A stretch of 64,000 nt of DNA from JAJDYQ01 sp965214035. GTDB lineage: Bacteria; Pseudomonadota; Gammaproteobacteria; JAJDYQ01. Position 1 is the first letter of the stretch. Every line of letters begins with the position of its first letter. A program made the translations under genes and the position numbers. The notes under the pieces were generated by a model. It saw only the letters and a list, made by a program, of their open reading frames with translations, was not told where the DNA came from and did no database searches. Below are positions 36,871 to 45,351 of the stretch, one piece after another. The stretch covers positions 2,232,001 through 2,296,000 of the forward strand of contig OZ243932.1 in assembly GCA_965214035.1 (NCBI GenBank). The letters run 5' to 3'.

Positions 36871-36905
36871 GCCCTGATATTCCCCCAAATATCAGGGCGT
36901 TTTTT
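36871..36905 (+). terminator. Strong intrinsic terminator (plus strand)
   Basis: An 11-bp perfect stem GCCCTGATATT (36871-36881) with its complement at 36888-36898, a six-base loop, and six T at 36900-36905. The T run is on the plus strand, so it ends transcripts from trmL or the structured region. It does not suit the leftward engB. Confidence 0.9.
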
Positions 36906-36907
36906 AA

Positions 36908-37510
36908 TTAATGCGCCTGTTCAAGCCACTGTTCGATTTTTCTTCTGGCCTCATCCAGCCCGTGCCTATCGACTGCCGAAAACAACTGTACCCCAATATC
37001 GATGCCGACTTCCTCTAGCCGTGAGCGGACCCGAAGCAATGTTGTACTTGCCGGACCATGCTTTAGTTTATCACTTTTGGTCAATAAACAATGGGTCGGT
37101 ATGCCGATATCCGAGACCCAGTTGAGCATCTGCTGATCCAGATCTTTCAGTGGATGTCGAATATCCATGATAAGCAGCAATCCCACCAGACCTTTACGGC
37201 TTGTAAAATAAGCTCCAAGCGTCTGGTCCCAGTGCTGCCGCAGCTTTGGCGGCACTTTGGCATAACCATACCCCGGCAAGTCAACCAGATACCGCCGTCT
37301 GGCCAACTCAAAATAATTTATCTGCCGGGTTCTGCCTGGTTGCCGGCTGGCCCTTGCCAGACCATTAACACCGGTAATTACATTCAGGGCACTGGACTTG
37401 CCGACATTAGAGCGCCCGGCGACCGCAACTTCCATGCCTGTGTCCGGCAGACACTGATCAAGATTGTGTGCTCCCTTGATAAAACGGGCCTGCGAAAAAT
37501 TAATCGGCAT
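36908..37510 (-). CDS. engB: Ribosome biogenesis GTPase EngB (YsxC/YihA)
   Basis: The 200-residue GTPase has G1 GRSNVGKSSALN, G3 DLPGYGYAKVP, G4 TKSDKL and the FxxR-type N-terminus (INFSQARFIKGA). It is the size of bacterial EngB, an essential factor for 50S subunit assembly and cell division. It stands alone on the minus strand. Confidence 0.96.
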   Translation of the reverse strand: MPINFSQARFIKGAHNLDQCLPDTGMEVAVAGRSNVGKSSALNVITGVNGLARASRQPGRTRQINYFELARRRYLVDLPGYGYAKVPPKLRQHWDQTLGAYFTSRKGLVGLLLIMDIRHPLKDLDQQMLNWVSDIGIPTHCLLTKSDKLKHGPASTTLLRVRSRLEEVGIDIGVQLFSAVDRHGLDEARRKIEQWLEQAH

Positions 37511-37835
37511 AAAGCTCTACTGTTTTCAATATGGTGGTTGGTCCATAATCGGGCCATGTATGGATTCAGAAACATATTGCACTTTTCGAGTGATGAAAAC
37601 GAGTGCAGTATCAATACAGGCCATAGGGTTAAAGGTTTTATGTGACATGATCGGTCGTAATAACAAAGAGCGGTCTATATGGATCCATATACACCATAGC
37701 CTCAGCCTGGAATCTCCGCTACAATGGTCTGCTCTGCATGAATCCGGGCCTGCAAATGCCGGATCAGTTACACTGGCTTGTAGCGCCGTCCTTCACTCTT
37801 TATGCTGCACTATGAATTAACCGGATGTTGGTGAT
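37511..37835. other. Upstream region of the nitronate monooxygenase-like gene
   Basis: This 325-base stretch between engB and the next gene has no supported coding sequence. It contains an inverted repeat GCACT..AGTGC at about 37580-37606 and a 16-bp perfect palindrome at 37676-37691, listed separately. Confidence 0.4.
37676..37691. promoter_or_regulatory. 16-bp perfect palindrome, possible operator
   Basis: TATATGGATCCATATA is perfectly self-complementary and lies 145 bases before the start of the nitronate monooxygenase-like gene. Its size and position fit a dimeric repressor site, but no regulator gene sits beside it and chance cannot be excluded. Confidence 0.3.
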
Positions 37836-39080
37836 ATGAAATGCCTGAATGATTACCGCATGGCCATCAATGGCACAGAACTTGTGCCCATAATGATTGG
37901 GGGTATGGGTGTTGACATCTCAAACACGGACCTGGCACTGGTGGCCGCGCGGCTTGGCGGTATCGGGCATATATCCGATGCCATGTCTCCTACGGTTACC
38001 GACCGTCGTTATAAAACCAGCTTCGTCAAAAACAAGGTCAAACTTTACAAGCACACAGTCGGACAGACAGATAAATCTGAGGTCCAGTTTGATCTGGCAC
38101 ATATCGCCTCGGCGCAGGCGATACATGTCACCAAGACAATGGACCAAAAGCAAGGTAATGGCCTGATCTATATCAATGTGATGGAAAAGCTGGGGATGAA
38201 TAACCCCAAAGCGACATTACAGGTGCGCATGAAATCGGCCATGGATGCGGGCATTGACGGCATTACCCTCAGTGCCGGCCTGCATTTGGGCAGCATGGCC
38301 TTGGTCCAGGACCATCCACGGTTCCGGGATATTCATTTCGGCATTATCGTGTCCTCTGTGCGCGCTTTGTATCTGTTTCTGCGCAAAAACAAGACTCTCA
38401 ACCGCCTGCCGGATTATATTATTGTCGAGGGACCGCTGGCCGGTGGTCACCTCGGCTTTGGTATTGATGACTGGCAGAATTATGATATCTACAGTCTGAC
38501 CGCTGAGGTCAGCAACTGGGTCAAAGAGCAGGAGCTGGATATACCTGTTATCGCTGCTGGCGGGATTTTCACCGGTACCGATGCAGTCAGCGCAATCAGG
38601 ACCGGTGCTACCGGTGTACAGGTCGCCACACGCTTTACTATCACCAGGGAATGTGGATTACCTGATGATGTAAAACAGGAATATGCCAAAACCGACAAAG
38701 ACAACATTGAAGTCAACGCTATATCACCGACTGGCTATCCCATGCGAATGCTGAAAAACAGCCCGACCATCTGCAAAGGCATAAAGCCTAATTGTGAGTC
38801 TTTTGGTTATCTGCTGGACAGCAAGGGACGCTGTGCCTACATAGATGCCTACAATGTCCAAGTGGCCGCTCACCCCGACCAGAAAAAAATCAAGGTGTGC
38901 GATAAAACCTGCCTGTGCACCGCCATGCGTAAGTTTGAATGCTGGACCTGCGGTGCCAATGCTTACCGCCTCAAGGATACTACTTATCAAAGGGATGACG
39001 GCAGCTATCAGTTACCAAGTGCAGAACATGTCTTCAATGATTATCTATACAGCACGGATCATCAAATAGCCCTGCCTTGA
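37836..39080 (+). CDS. Nitronate monooxygenase / enoyl-reductase-type flavoprotein with cysteine-rich tail
   Basis: The 414-residue protein has a TIM-barrel FMN enzyme body of the 2-nitropropane dioxygenase family: PIMIGGMGVDISNTDLALVAARLGGIGHI, IIVEGPLAGGHLGFG and IPVIAAGGIFTGTDAVSAIRTGATGVQVATRF. The last 90 residues carry eight cysteines (CKGIKPNC, GRCAYI, KVCDKTCLC, FECWTC) and are not part of the usual enzyme. They suggest a metal or iron-sulfur site. Related FMN proteins with such tails sit in several metabolic contexts, so I do not name a substrate. The gene stands alone and ends close to the groEL terminator. Confidence 0.8.
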   Translation: MKCLNDYRMAINGTELVPIMIGGMGVDISNTDLALVAARLGGIGHISDAMSPTVTDRRYKTSFVKNKVKLYKHTVGQTDKSEVQFDLAHIASAQAIHVTKTMDQKQGNGLIYINVMEKLGMNNPKATLQVRMKSAMDAGIDGITLSAGLHLGSMALVQDHPRFRDIHFGIIVSSVRALYLFLRKNKTLNRLPDYIIVEGPLAGGHLGFGIDDWQNYDIYSLTAEVSNWVKEQELDIPVIAAGGIFTGTDAVSAIRTGATGVQVATRFTITRECGLPDDVKQEYAKTDKDNIEVNAISPTGYPMRMLKNSPTICKGIKPNCESFGYLLDSKGRCAYIDAYNVQVAAHPDQKKIKVCDKTCLCTAMRKFECWTCGANAYRLKDTTYQRDDGSYQLPSAEHVFNDYLYSTDHQIALP

Positions 39081-39142
39081 GCGGGTTCCAGTTGTGCGCA
39101 TGGTGAATGTTTCATGGCCGCTGACCATTTCATTCAATCCAA

Positions 39143-39173
39143 AAAAAAGGCCCTGCATTAATGCAGGGCCTTT
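39143..39173 (-). terminator. groESL intrinsic terminator
   Basis: The palindrome AAAGGCCCTGCA / TGCAGGGCCTTT at 39146-39173 is followed on the minus strand by a run of T. It lies 27 bases after the groEL stop and closes the groES-groEL transcript. It can also serve the rightward gene ending at 39080. Confidence 0.9.
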
Positions 39174-39199
39174 CAGAACATCACCCATAGGGCAGGATC

Positions 39200-40846
39200 T
39201 TACATCATGCCGCCCATGCCACCCATCGGATCCATCCCCGCACCGCCGGGCGCAGGCGGCGGTTCTTTTGCAGGCATCTCGGCAACCATGCACTCGGTTG
39301 TGATCATGAGTCCTGCTACAGAAGCCGCATTTTGCAGTGCGGTACGGGCAACCTTGGTTGGGTCCAGAATACCGGCAGAGACCATATCGACATGCTCGCC
39401 ATTCTGGGCGTTATAACCACGATTGCCTTTGGCTTCCCGCACTTCATTTACAACCACGGAAGCCTCCATACCGGCGTTAGAGGCAATCTGACGCAGTGGT
39501 TCTTCCATGGCGCGGCGCGCAATGGCTATACCCGCATCCTGATCCGGGTTATCGCCCTTCATGTCATTTAATGCATCTTGAGAACGAATCAGCGCAACGC
39601 CACCACCAGGGACAACACCCTCTTCTACCGCGGCACGGGTTGCGTGCAGGGCATCTTCCACGCGGGCCTTCTTTTCTTTCATTTCGACCTCGGTTGCTGC
39701 CCCGACCTTGATGACAGCGACACCACCGGCCAGCTTGGCGACGCGCTCCTGCAATTTTTCACGATCATAATCGGAAGTAGATTCTTCGATCTGGGTGCGA
39801 ATTTGCCCTACACGTGCCTTGATCTCGTCACTATTGCCGGCACCGTCAACAATCGTGGTGTTTTCCTTGGTGATCTGGATCTTCTTGGCAGAACCCAGAT
39901 CGTCGAGAGTGGCCTTTTCCAGACTCAAGCCCACTTCTTCAGAAATCACCTGACCGCTGGTCAGAATAGCGATATCCTGCAACATCGCCTTGCGACGATC
40001 ACCAAAGCCGGGAGCCTTGACTGCGGCCACCTTAACGATGCCACGCATATTGTTGACAACCAGAGTTGCCAGCGCTTCACCTTCAACATCTTCAGCGATA
40101 ATCAACAGTGGCTTGCCTGCTTTGGCTACCCCCTCCAAAATGGGAAGCAGGTCACGGATATTGGAAATCTTTTTGTCAAACAACAGAACAAAAGGATCAT
40201 CCAAATCGACAGACTGGCTTTGCTGATTATTGATGAAATAGGGAGACAGGTAACCGCGATCAAACTGCATGCCCTCGACTACATCGAGTTCGTTCTGCAA
40301 TGCGGAACCTTCTTCAACGGTGATGACGCCTTCTTTACCGACTTTCTCCATGGCTTCGGCAATAATCTCGCCAATGTTGCTGTCGGCATTAGCTGAAATT
40401 GTGCCTACCTGAGCAATCGCCTTGCTGTCCGCACAGGGGGCAGACAGGTCACGCAGTTTCTCGACCGCAGCACTAACCGCCTGATCAATACCGCGCTTCA
40501 GATCCATCGGATTCATACCTGCTGCGACGGCCTTCATACCTTCTTTCAGCATGGATTGAGCCAGTACTGTGGCTGTGGTTGTGCCATCACCTGCAGTATC
40601 GGAAGTCTGTGATGCCACTTCCTTGACCATCTGCGCACCCATATTCTCCAGCTTGTCTTCCAGCTCGATTTCCTTCGCTACAGACACGCCATCCTTGGTC
40701 ATGGTGGGCGCACCAAAGCTTTTGTCCAGGACCACATTACGGCCCTTGGGCCCCAAAGTAACTTTCACCGCGTTTGCCAGAGTATTGACACCACGCACCA
40801 TGCGTGAACGCGCCTCGTCACCAAAACATACTTCTTTAGCTGACAT
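39200..40846 (-). CDS. groEL: Chaperonin GroEL (Hsp60)
   Basis: The 548-residue protein has the standard N-terminus (AKEVCFGDEARSRMVRGVN), DGVSVAKEIELEDKLENMGAQ, the ATP loop TSDTAGDGTTTATVLAQ and the glycine-methionine tail ending GGMGGMM. It forms the double-ring folding chamber with GroES. It follows groES by 26 bases in one operon controlled by the CIRCE site upstream of groES. Confidence 0.99.
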   Translation of the reverse strand: MSAKEVCFGDEARSRMVRGVNTLANAVKVTLGPKGRNVVLDKSFGAPTMTKDGVSVAKEIELEDKLENMGAQMVKEVASQTSDTAGDGTTTATVLAQSMLKEGMKAVAAGMNPMDLKRGIDQAVSAAVEKLRDLSAPCADSKAIAQVGTISANADSNIGEIIAEAMEKVGKEGVITVEEGSALQNELDVVEGMQFDRGYLSPYFINNQQSQSVDLDDPFVLLFDKKISNIRDLLPILEGVAKAGKPLLIIAEDVEGEALATLVVNNMRGIVKVAAVKAPGFGDRRKAMLQDIAILTSGQVISEEVGLSLEKATLDDLGSAKKIQITKENTTIVDGAGNSDEIKARVGQIRTQIEESTSDYDREKLQERVAKLAGGVAVIKVGAATEVEMKEKKARVEDALHATRAAVEEGVVPGGGVALIRSQDALNDMKGDNPDQDAGIAIARRAMEEPLRQIASNAGMEASVVVNEVREAKGNRGYNAQNGEHVDMVSAGILDPTKVARTALQNAASVAGLMITTECMVAEMPAKEPPPAPGGAGMDPMGGMGGMM

Positions 40847-40872
40847 AATTATTTTCCTCTCAGACCTAAAAT

Positions 40873-41160
40873 TTATTCAACAACCGCCATGATGTCGTCT
40901 TCGCGCATAACGACCAGTTCGTCGTCACCCACCTTGACATCATTGCCGGAATACTTACCAAACAGTACGGTGTCGCCGACTTTTACATCCAGCGCACGAA
41001 CCTCACCGTTATCGAGCATTTTGCCATTGCCCACTGCCAGAACCTCGCCACGACTTGGCTTCTCTGTGGCAGAATCAGGTATCACAATACCTCCTGCGGA
41101 AGTGCGCTCTTCCTCCATGCGCTTGATCACAGCGCGATCATGCAAAGGACGTAACTTCAT
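40873..41160 (-). CDS. groES: Co-chaperonin GroES (Hsp10)
   Basis: The 95-residue protein starts MKLRPLHDRAVIKRMEEERTS, has the mobile loop AGGIVIPDSATEKPSRGEV and closes with the usual ..VVMREDDIMAVVE. It caps GroEL. The operon has a sigma-70-type promoter overlapped by a CIRCE element, so heat control by HrcA is likely. Confidence 0.98.
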   Translation of the reverse strand: MKLRPLHDRAVIKRMEEERTSAGGIVIPDSATEKPSRGEVLAVGNGKMLDNGEVRALDVKVGDTVLFGKYSGNDVKVGDDELVVMREDDIMAVVE

Positions 41161-41213
41161 CTTTCTCTTTCTCCATTAATTTTCAAGAAACATTAATATC
41201 CAGTGACGGGCTG

Positions 41214-41240
41214 TTAGCACTCGCCTCCGGTGAGTGCTTA
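41214..41240. promoter_or_regulatory. CIRCE operator (HrcA binding site)
   Basis: TTAGCACTC, nine bases, then GAGTGCTTA. This is the CIRCE inverted repeat with one mismatch at the last arm (TTA for TAA). It covers the expected transcription start of groES-groEL, 54 bases before the groES start codon, which is the classic place for repression by HrcA. Confidence 0.9.
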
Positions 41241-41267
41241 TAATAGGGTCAAAAAATACAAAGTCAA
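41240..41267 (-). promoter_or_regulatory. groES-groEL promoter
   Basis: On the minus strand TTGACT (41267-41262) and TATTAT (41245-41240) are 16 bases apart and run directly into the CIRCE repeat. Both boxes are close to the sigma-70 consensus. I do not see a sigma-32 pattern. Confidence 0.7.
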
Positions 41268-41325
41268 CGATCAAAAATGGATTTTTTCACTGCCAGAACA
41301 AGTTCTGATCGGGTCGGTATGCCCC

Positions 41326-41778
41326 CTAGTCTTTTTTCTGGTATTCACCCTCGATGATGTGAGGGCCATGTGAATCCGCATACGTATCCGCTCCCGGCGG
41401 ATGAGATGAACCGGCAACTCTGATGATGCCGGTATGAAGCAGTAGCCAGGTTGCCACGCTCCTTCGAATCGCGGGCAACAGAACCAGAAAACCTGCCATA
41501 TCGGTAAAAAATCCCGGAGTCAGTAAGAATGCCCCGGATACCAGCAACATGACTCCTTCAATCAGTTCAACCGCCGGAATTTCCCCGCGGCGCAGGGTTT
41601 CCTGCACGCGCACCATCGTTGTCAGCCCCTGCACACGCAGCAAGGCAGCACCGGCCACAGCCGTGATGACGATTAATAATAAAGTCGGCATGATCCCGAT
41701 AATGCCACCCACCTGTATGAACAAAGCAATTTCAATCGCGGGCACAATTAAAAACAAGAGAAACAACAGACGAAACAT
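41326..41778 (-). CDS. fxsA: FxsA family membrane protein
   Basis: The 150-residue protein has the FxsA pattern of three to four hydrophobic segments: FLLFLIVPAIEIALFIQVG, PTLLLIVITAVAGAALLRVQG and LLTPGFFTDMAGFLVLLP. The tail is polar. In Escherichia fxsA lies beside groESL, as here. The family was first linked to suppression of F-exclusion of phage T7; its normal role is not known. It lies upstream of the groES promoter on the same strand. Confidence 0.9.
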   Translation of the reverse strand: MFRLLFLLFLIVPAIEIALFIQVGGIIGIMPTLLLIVITAVAGAALLRVQGLTTMVRVQETLRRGEIPAVELIEGVMLLVSGAFLLTPGFFTDMAGFLVLLPAIRRSVATWLLLHTGIIRVAGSSHPPGADTYADSHGPHIIEGEYQKKD

Positions 41779-41889
41779 GGTTAAATCCGGGTGGTATGGA
41801 TACAGTCACACAAGATGAAGTCCGCCGGCAATAATTGCAAGCCGGCAATGTCTTTTGCTCAATCACTGAAATAACGGTTCGCTTTACGT

Positions 41890-42213
41890 ATGACTTGTTT
41901 ACTCGTCATGACGACCATTCCCGACATGGCCAGCGCGGAAGAGCTTGCTGGCAGGATTGCCGGGGAGTCACTGGCTGCCTGTGTGAACATTCTGCCCGGC
42001 ATACGGTCTATTTACTGCTGGGAAGGCAAACTGCAGAAAAGCACTGAGTGTCAACTATTCATCAAGACATGCGAGAAAAGTTATAATGAACTTGAGGCTT
42101 TTATACAAAAACACCATCCCTACAAATTACCGGAAATAATCGCCCTGCCGATACAGCATGGCCTGCAGGGCTATCTTGACTGGATAGGCGAAAGTTGCGA
42201 GGACATCGTATGA
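41890..42213 (+). CDS. cutA: CutA family divalent-cation tolerance protein
   Basis: The 107-residue protein has the CutA core: VMTTIPDMASAEELAGRIAGESLAACVNILPG, YCWEGKLQ, LFIKTCEKSYNELEAFIQ and the conserved HPYKLPEIIALPI. It is a small trimeric protein related to PII. Its TGA overlaps the ATG of dsbD, the same pairing as in Escherichia, so the two are translationally coupled. Confidence 0.95.
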   Translation: MTCLLVMTTIPDMASAEELAGRIAGESLAACVNILPGIRSIYCWEGKLQKSTECQLFIKTCEKSYNELEAFIQKHHPYKLPEIIALPIQHGLQGYLDWIGESCEDIV

Positions 42214-44543
42214 CATACCACGCAGGCGCTCTCTATCGTTATCGTTTTCTGACTTCAGTACTACTGACTGTTGCTCTGGGTCTTGCCCCGGCGGTGGTTC
42301 CGGCCCAGGAAGACGAAGACCCTCTTATGCCGGAAGAGGCATTCCCGGCGGAAGTCATCTCTGTCGAAAACGATACGATAGCCATCCGCTGGAATATCGC
42401 CGACAAATACTATATGTACCGTTCCAAGTTTCGCTTTCTGGCAGAACAGGAAGCTGTTCAACTGGAGCAACCTGTTCTGCCGCCCGGCAAAACCCAGCAT
42501 GATGAGTTTTTTGGTGATGTTGAAGTTTATCGTAACAACGTAACCGTCAGGTTGCCTTACAGCAGAAGCAGGAATGCCCCATCTGAATTTACCCTGACCA
42601 CCGTTTCGCAGGGTTGTGCTGACATCGGTATCTGCTACCCGCCCTATAAGCAGTATCTGAATGTTAAATTGCCTGCTGCCGGGACAGCCGCCGGGCTGTC
42701 CGACTCCGGCCCGATGAATGCACTGAGCAATCTCAACAGGGCACTGGGCCTGAACGATGATAATTCTGAAGATGAGTTTCTTGAGCCGGATCAGGCGTTT
42801 CAGTTGGTCACAAGCGTTGCACAGGACAACACCATTCGACTTGATTTCACGGCCGCAGAGGGCTACTACCTGTACAGGGACAAGATCCGGGTAATTCCGG
42901 CAGACTATCCCGCAAACATCCGGCTGGGGGAACTCCGGCTTCCGCCGGGCAAAATCAAGGCCGACGAGTATTTTGGTGATGTGCCTGTTTATTATAAGGG
43001 GGCCACAGCCCACCTGCCGGTGATCAACGACAGTGAACAAACCCTCCCGTTTGCGCTAAAGGTACAATATCAGGGTTGTGCTGATGCCGGTTTATGCTAC
43101 CCGCCGATTACCAAATCATTCAACCTGAGCGCACTTCCCGGTATTCTGCCGGTGGCTGCCGCAGCGACTGTCGATCAGAATGTAAAAACAGCAGCCGGCG
43201 GTGCGCCTGTAACGGCGATTCCAAAGGTCGCCGAGCAGGATCGATTGGCTTCCTTCCTGCTGGAAAATCCACTGTGGCTGTCGGCACTGTTTTTCTTCGG
43301 ACTGGGTATGCTGCTTGCCTTTACCCCGTGTGTATTTCCGATGATCCCGATTCTCTCCGGCATTATTATCGGCCAAGGGAAAGACATCTCGACCGGCAAG
43401 GCGTTTACCCTGTCACTGATCTATGTGCTGGCCATGGCTCTGACCTATACCGTTGTCGGTATTATCGCCGGCCTGTTTGGCGCCAACCTGCAAGCCATAT
43501 TCCAGGACCCGATCATTATCAGCGTCTTTGTCGCCGTCTTTGTGCTGCTATCACTTTCCATGTTCGGTTTTTACGAGCTGCAAATGCCCAGCGCCATCCA
43601 GTCGCGCCTGACAAAAATCAGCAATTCACAACGAGGCGGTACGCTGGCAGGTGTCGCTATCATGGGCATATTGTCTGCCATTATCGTCGGCCCCTGTGTT
43701 ACTGCTCCGCTGCTTGGCGCATTGATTGTAATCGGGCAGACCGGCGATGCCGTGCTCGGAGGAACCGCACTTTTCGCACTCAGCATGGGTATGGGTGCCC
43801 CATTACTGCTGATCGGCACATCAGCCGGCAAACTGCTGCCGAAGGCCGGCGCATGGATGGATGCGGTCAAGGCCATATTTGGCGTTGGTCTGCTGGCTGT
43901 CGCTATCTGGCTGCTGGAGCGCATTATCCCTGGACCGGCCGGCCTGCTCCTGTGGGCAGTTTTGTTTATCGTCTCTGCGGTCTATATGGGTGCTCTCAGC
44001 CAGCGACAGGACGGCAGCGGCTGGCATAAACTCTGGAAAGGGCTGGGCATTGTCATCCTGATCTGGGGTGTGCTGATGGTTATTGGCGCCTCCACCGGTT
44101 CCCGTGACATGCTGAATCCCCTGAAAAAGCTCAGCGCGAGCGGTGCAGGTTCAGGCATATCGGCCCAGGATCACCTGGCTTTTGATTACATCAAGACCGT
44201 TGACGATTTCAAGCGCGAACTGACAGCCGCAAATTCACGTGGACAATATGTCATGCTCGATTTCTATGCCGACTGGTGTGTCTATTGCATACAAATGGAA
44301 GAACGTACCTTCCCCGACAGTGGCGTCCAGCAGGCACTGTCCGGTGTCCACCTGCTACAGGCCGATGTCACCGCCAATGACGAGGCCGATCAGGCCCTGC
44401 TCAAGCACTTTGGCCTCATCGCACCACCTGCCATTCTATTCTTCACACCGCAAGGCGATGAGCGGAAAAACTACCGGGTTGTCGGCTTTCAGGGCCCCGT
44501 CGAATTCAAAGCTCATCTGGATGAAGCCCTGACGCGGTTGTAG
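42210..44543 (+). CDS. dsbD: Thiol:disulfide interchange protein DsbD with two tandem alpha domains
   Basis: The 777-residue protein starts at the ATG overlapping the cutA stop. A signal peptide ends ..AVVPA. Two DsbD-alpha-type periplasmic domains follow (about residues 25-155 and 180-305), each ending with the active-site motif GCAD.G.CYPP. Escherichia DsbD has only one. The membrane domain (about 345-600) has the conserved FTPCVFPMIPILSG and GPCVTAPLLGAL cysteines. The C-terminal thioredoxin-like domain has DFYADWCVYC. It carries electrons from cytoplasmic thioredoxin to periplasmic partners such as the TlpA-like protein encoded next. Confidence 0.95.
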   Translation: MTYHAGALYRYRFLTSVLLTVALGLAPAVVPAQEDEDPLMPEEAFPAEVISVENDTIAIRWNIADKYYMYRSKFRFLAEQEAVQLEQPVLPPGKTQHDEFFGDVEVYRNNVTVRLPYSRSRNAPSEFTLTTVSQGCADIGICYPPYKQYLNVKLPAAGTAAGLSDSGPMNALSNLNRALGLNDDNSEDEFLEPDQAFQLVTSVAQDNTIRLDFTAAEGYYLYRDKIRVIPADYPANIRLGELRLPPGKIKADEYFGDVPVYYKGATAHLPVINDSEQTLPFALKVQYQGCADAGLCYPPITKSFNLSALPGILPVAAAATVDQNVKTAAGGAPVTAIPKVAEQDRLASFLLENPLWLSALFFFGLGMLLAFTPCVFPMIPILSGIIIGQGKDISTGKAFTLSLIYVLAMALTYTVVGIIAGLFGANLQAIFQDPIIISVFVAVFVLLSLSMFGFYELQMPSAIQSRLTKISNSQRGGTLAGVAIMGILSAIIVGPCVTAPLLGALIVIGQTGDAVLGGTALFALSMGMGAPLLLIGTSAGKLLPKAGAWMDAVKAIFGVGLLAVAIWLLERIIPGPAGLLLWAVLFIVSAVYMGALSQRQDGSGWHKLWKGLGIVILIWGVLMVIGASTGSRDMLNPLKKLSASGAGSGISAQDHLAFDYIKTVDDFKRELTAANSRGQYVMLDFYADWCVYCIQMEERTFPDSGVQQALSGVHLLQADVTANDEADQALLKHFGLIAPPAILFFTPQGDERKNYRVVGFQGPVEFKAHLDEALTRL

Positions 44544-44558
44544 CGGGTCACTATCTTC

Positions 44559-45134
44559 ATGAAAGCGTCACACAAGACGGCACTGCTCTATGGTGCTGTT
44601 GCCTTGATATCCATGGTCGCGGGAGTGCTGGCTGCACAATGGCTGCAAGGCGATAAAAGCACCCCGATACAGACAGAGCGGCAGGTTGGCATACCTGAAA
44701 TCAGACCCGACTTCAGCTTAAACAGTCTTGAAGGCGACAGACGCAGCCTGAGCGAATGGGACGGCAACATTATCCTGCTCAACTTTTGGGCAACCTGGTG
44801 CCCTCCCTGTCGCAAGGAAATGCCGGATTTTATTGAGCTGCGCGAACAACTCGAAAGCGAGCCGTTTGAAATTATCGGAGTAGCCATTGATCAGGCCGAA
44901 CCCGTACAGGATTTTGTTGATGAAATTGGCGTGGAATACCCGATCCTGCTTGCTGAACTGGAAGGGCTGACCATCATGCGGGAGTATGGCAACCAACTGA
45001 CAACCCTGCCCTACACCGTTGTCATTGACCGGAATCAGAGGATCATCAAAACTTTCCGCACTGAGGTCACCAAAGAAGATGTACTTGAAATCATACAGCC
45101 GTTGCTTTCTGACTCGGTGGTTGTGGTGCGTTGA
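44559..45134 (+). CDS. TlpA/ResA-type membrane-anchored thioredoxin
   Basis: The 191-residue protein has an N-terminal membrane anchor (AVALISMVAGVLAAQWL) and a periplasmic thioredoxin domain with NFWATWCPPCRKEMPDF and the cis-proline region TTLPYTVVID. It begins 15 bases after dsbD and is probably reduced by it, serving cytochrome c maturation or general thiol repair. It is the last host gene before the integron. Confidence 0.92.
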   Translation: MKASHKTALLYGAVALISMVAGVLAAQWLQGDKSTPIQTERQVGIPEIRPDFSLNSLEGDRRSLSEWDGNIILLNFWATWCPPCRKEMPDFIELREQLESEPFEIIGVAIDQAEPVQDFVDEIGVEYPILLAELEGLTIMREYGNQLTTLPYTVVIDRNQRIIKTFRTEVTKEDVLEIIQPLLSDSVVVVR

Positions 45135-45180
45135 AAGATAGTGACAGGATTTTAATAAAGCCTCGCTTGTCAGGATAGTA

Positions 45181-45245
45181 TTACAATACATCCAAAGGCG
45201 ACTGCCCCCCTGTCCCCCCGATTTGAGCACATGGGTATAAATCAT
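45181..45245 (-). pseudogene. intI: Integron integrase intI, C-terminal fragment with the catalytic tyrosine
   Basis: Read leftward from the edge of the IS1595-like element, the sequence gives MIYTHVLKSGGQG, the end of an integron integrase including its nucleophilic tyrosine. The main part of the gene lies beyond the element at 48018-48930, ending HKHVETTM. With one G added to the G6 run the frame continues to QSPLDVL and a TAA at 45181-45183, the usual integrase end. So the insertion cut the gene between the catalytic histidine box and the tyrosine. Confidence 0.85.
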
Positions 45246-45273
45246 TGGGGAATTATATACCTAGTGCCCCAAA
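45246..45273 (+). repeat. Left terminal inverted repeat of the IS1595-like element
   Basis: It begins TGGGGAATTATATACC and ends GTGCCCCAAA. It is the exact reverse complement of 47990-48017. Confidence 0.95.
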
Positions 45274-45287
45274 ACTCAATAAATCTC

Positions 45288-45316
45288 TTGCCATTTTGGA
45301 GCATATAGTGTAAGAT
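45288..45316 (+). promoter_or_regulatory. Candidate promoter of the transposase-methyltransferase-endonuclease operon
   Basis: TTGCCA (45288-45293) and TAAGAT (45311-45316) are 17 bases apart, just inside the left inverted repeat and 35 bases before the transposase ATG. Each box matches four of six consensus bases. Confidence 0.4.
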
Positions 45317-45351
45317 TATATCCAGTTAAGTAATTGAATTGGCGAACAATC

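Noticed and set aside
44718..45245. 175-codon minus-strand frame beginning MIYTHVLKS
   Set aside because: Only its first 13 or so codons are meaningful, as the cut-off end of the integron integrase. The rest is antisense to the TlpA-like gene.
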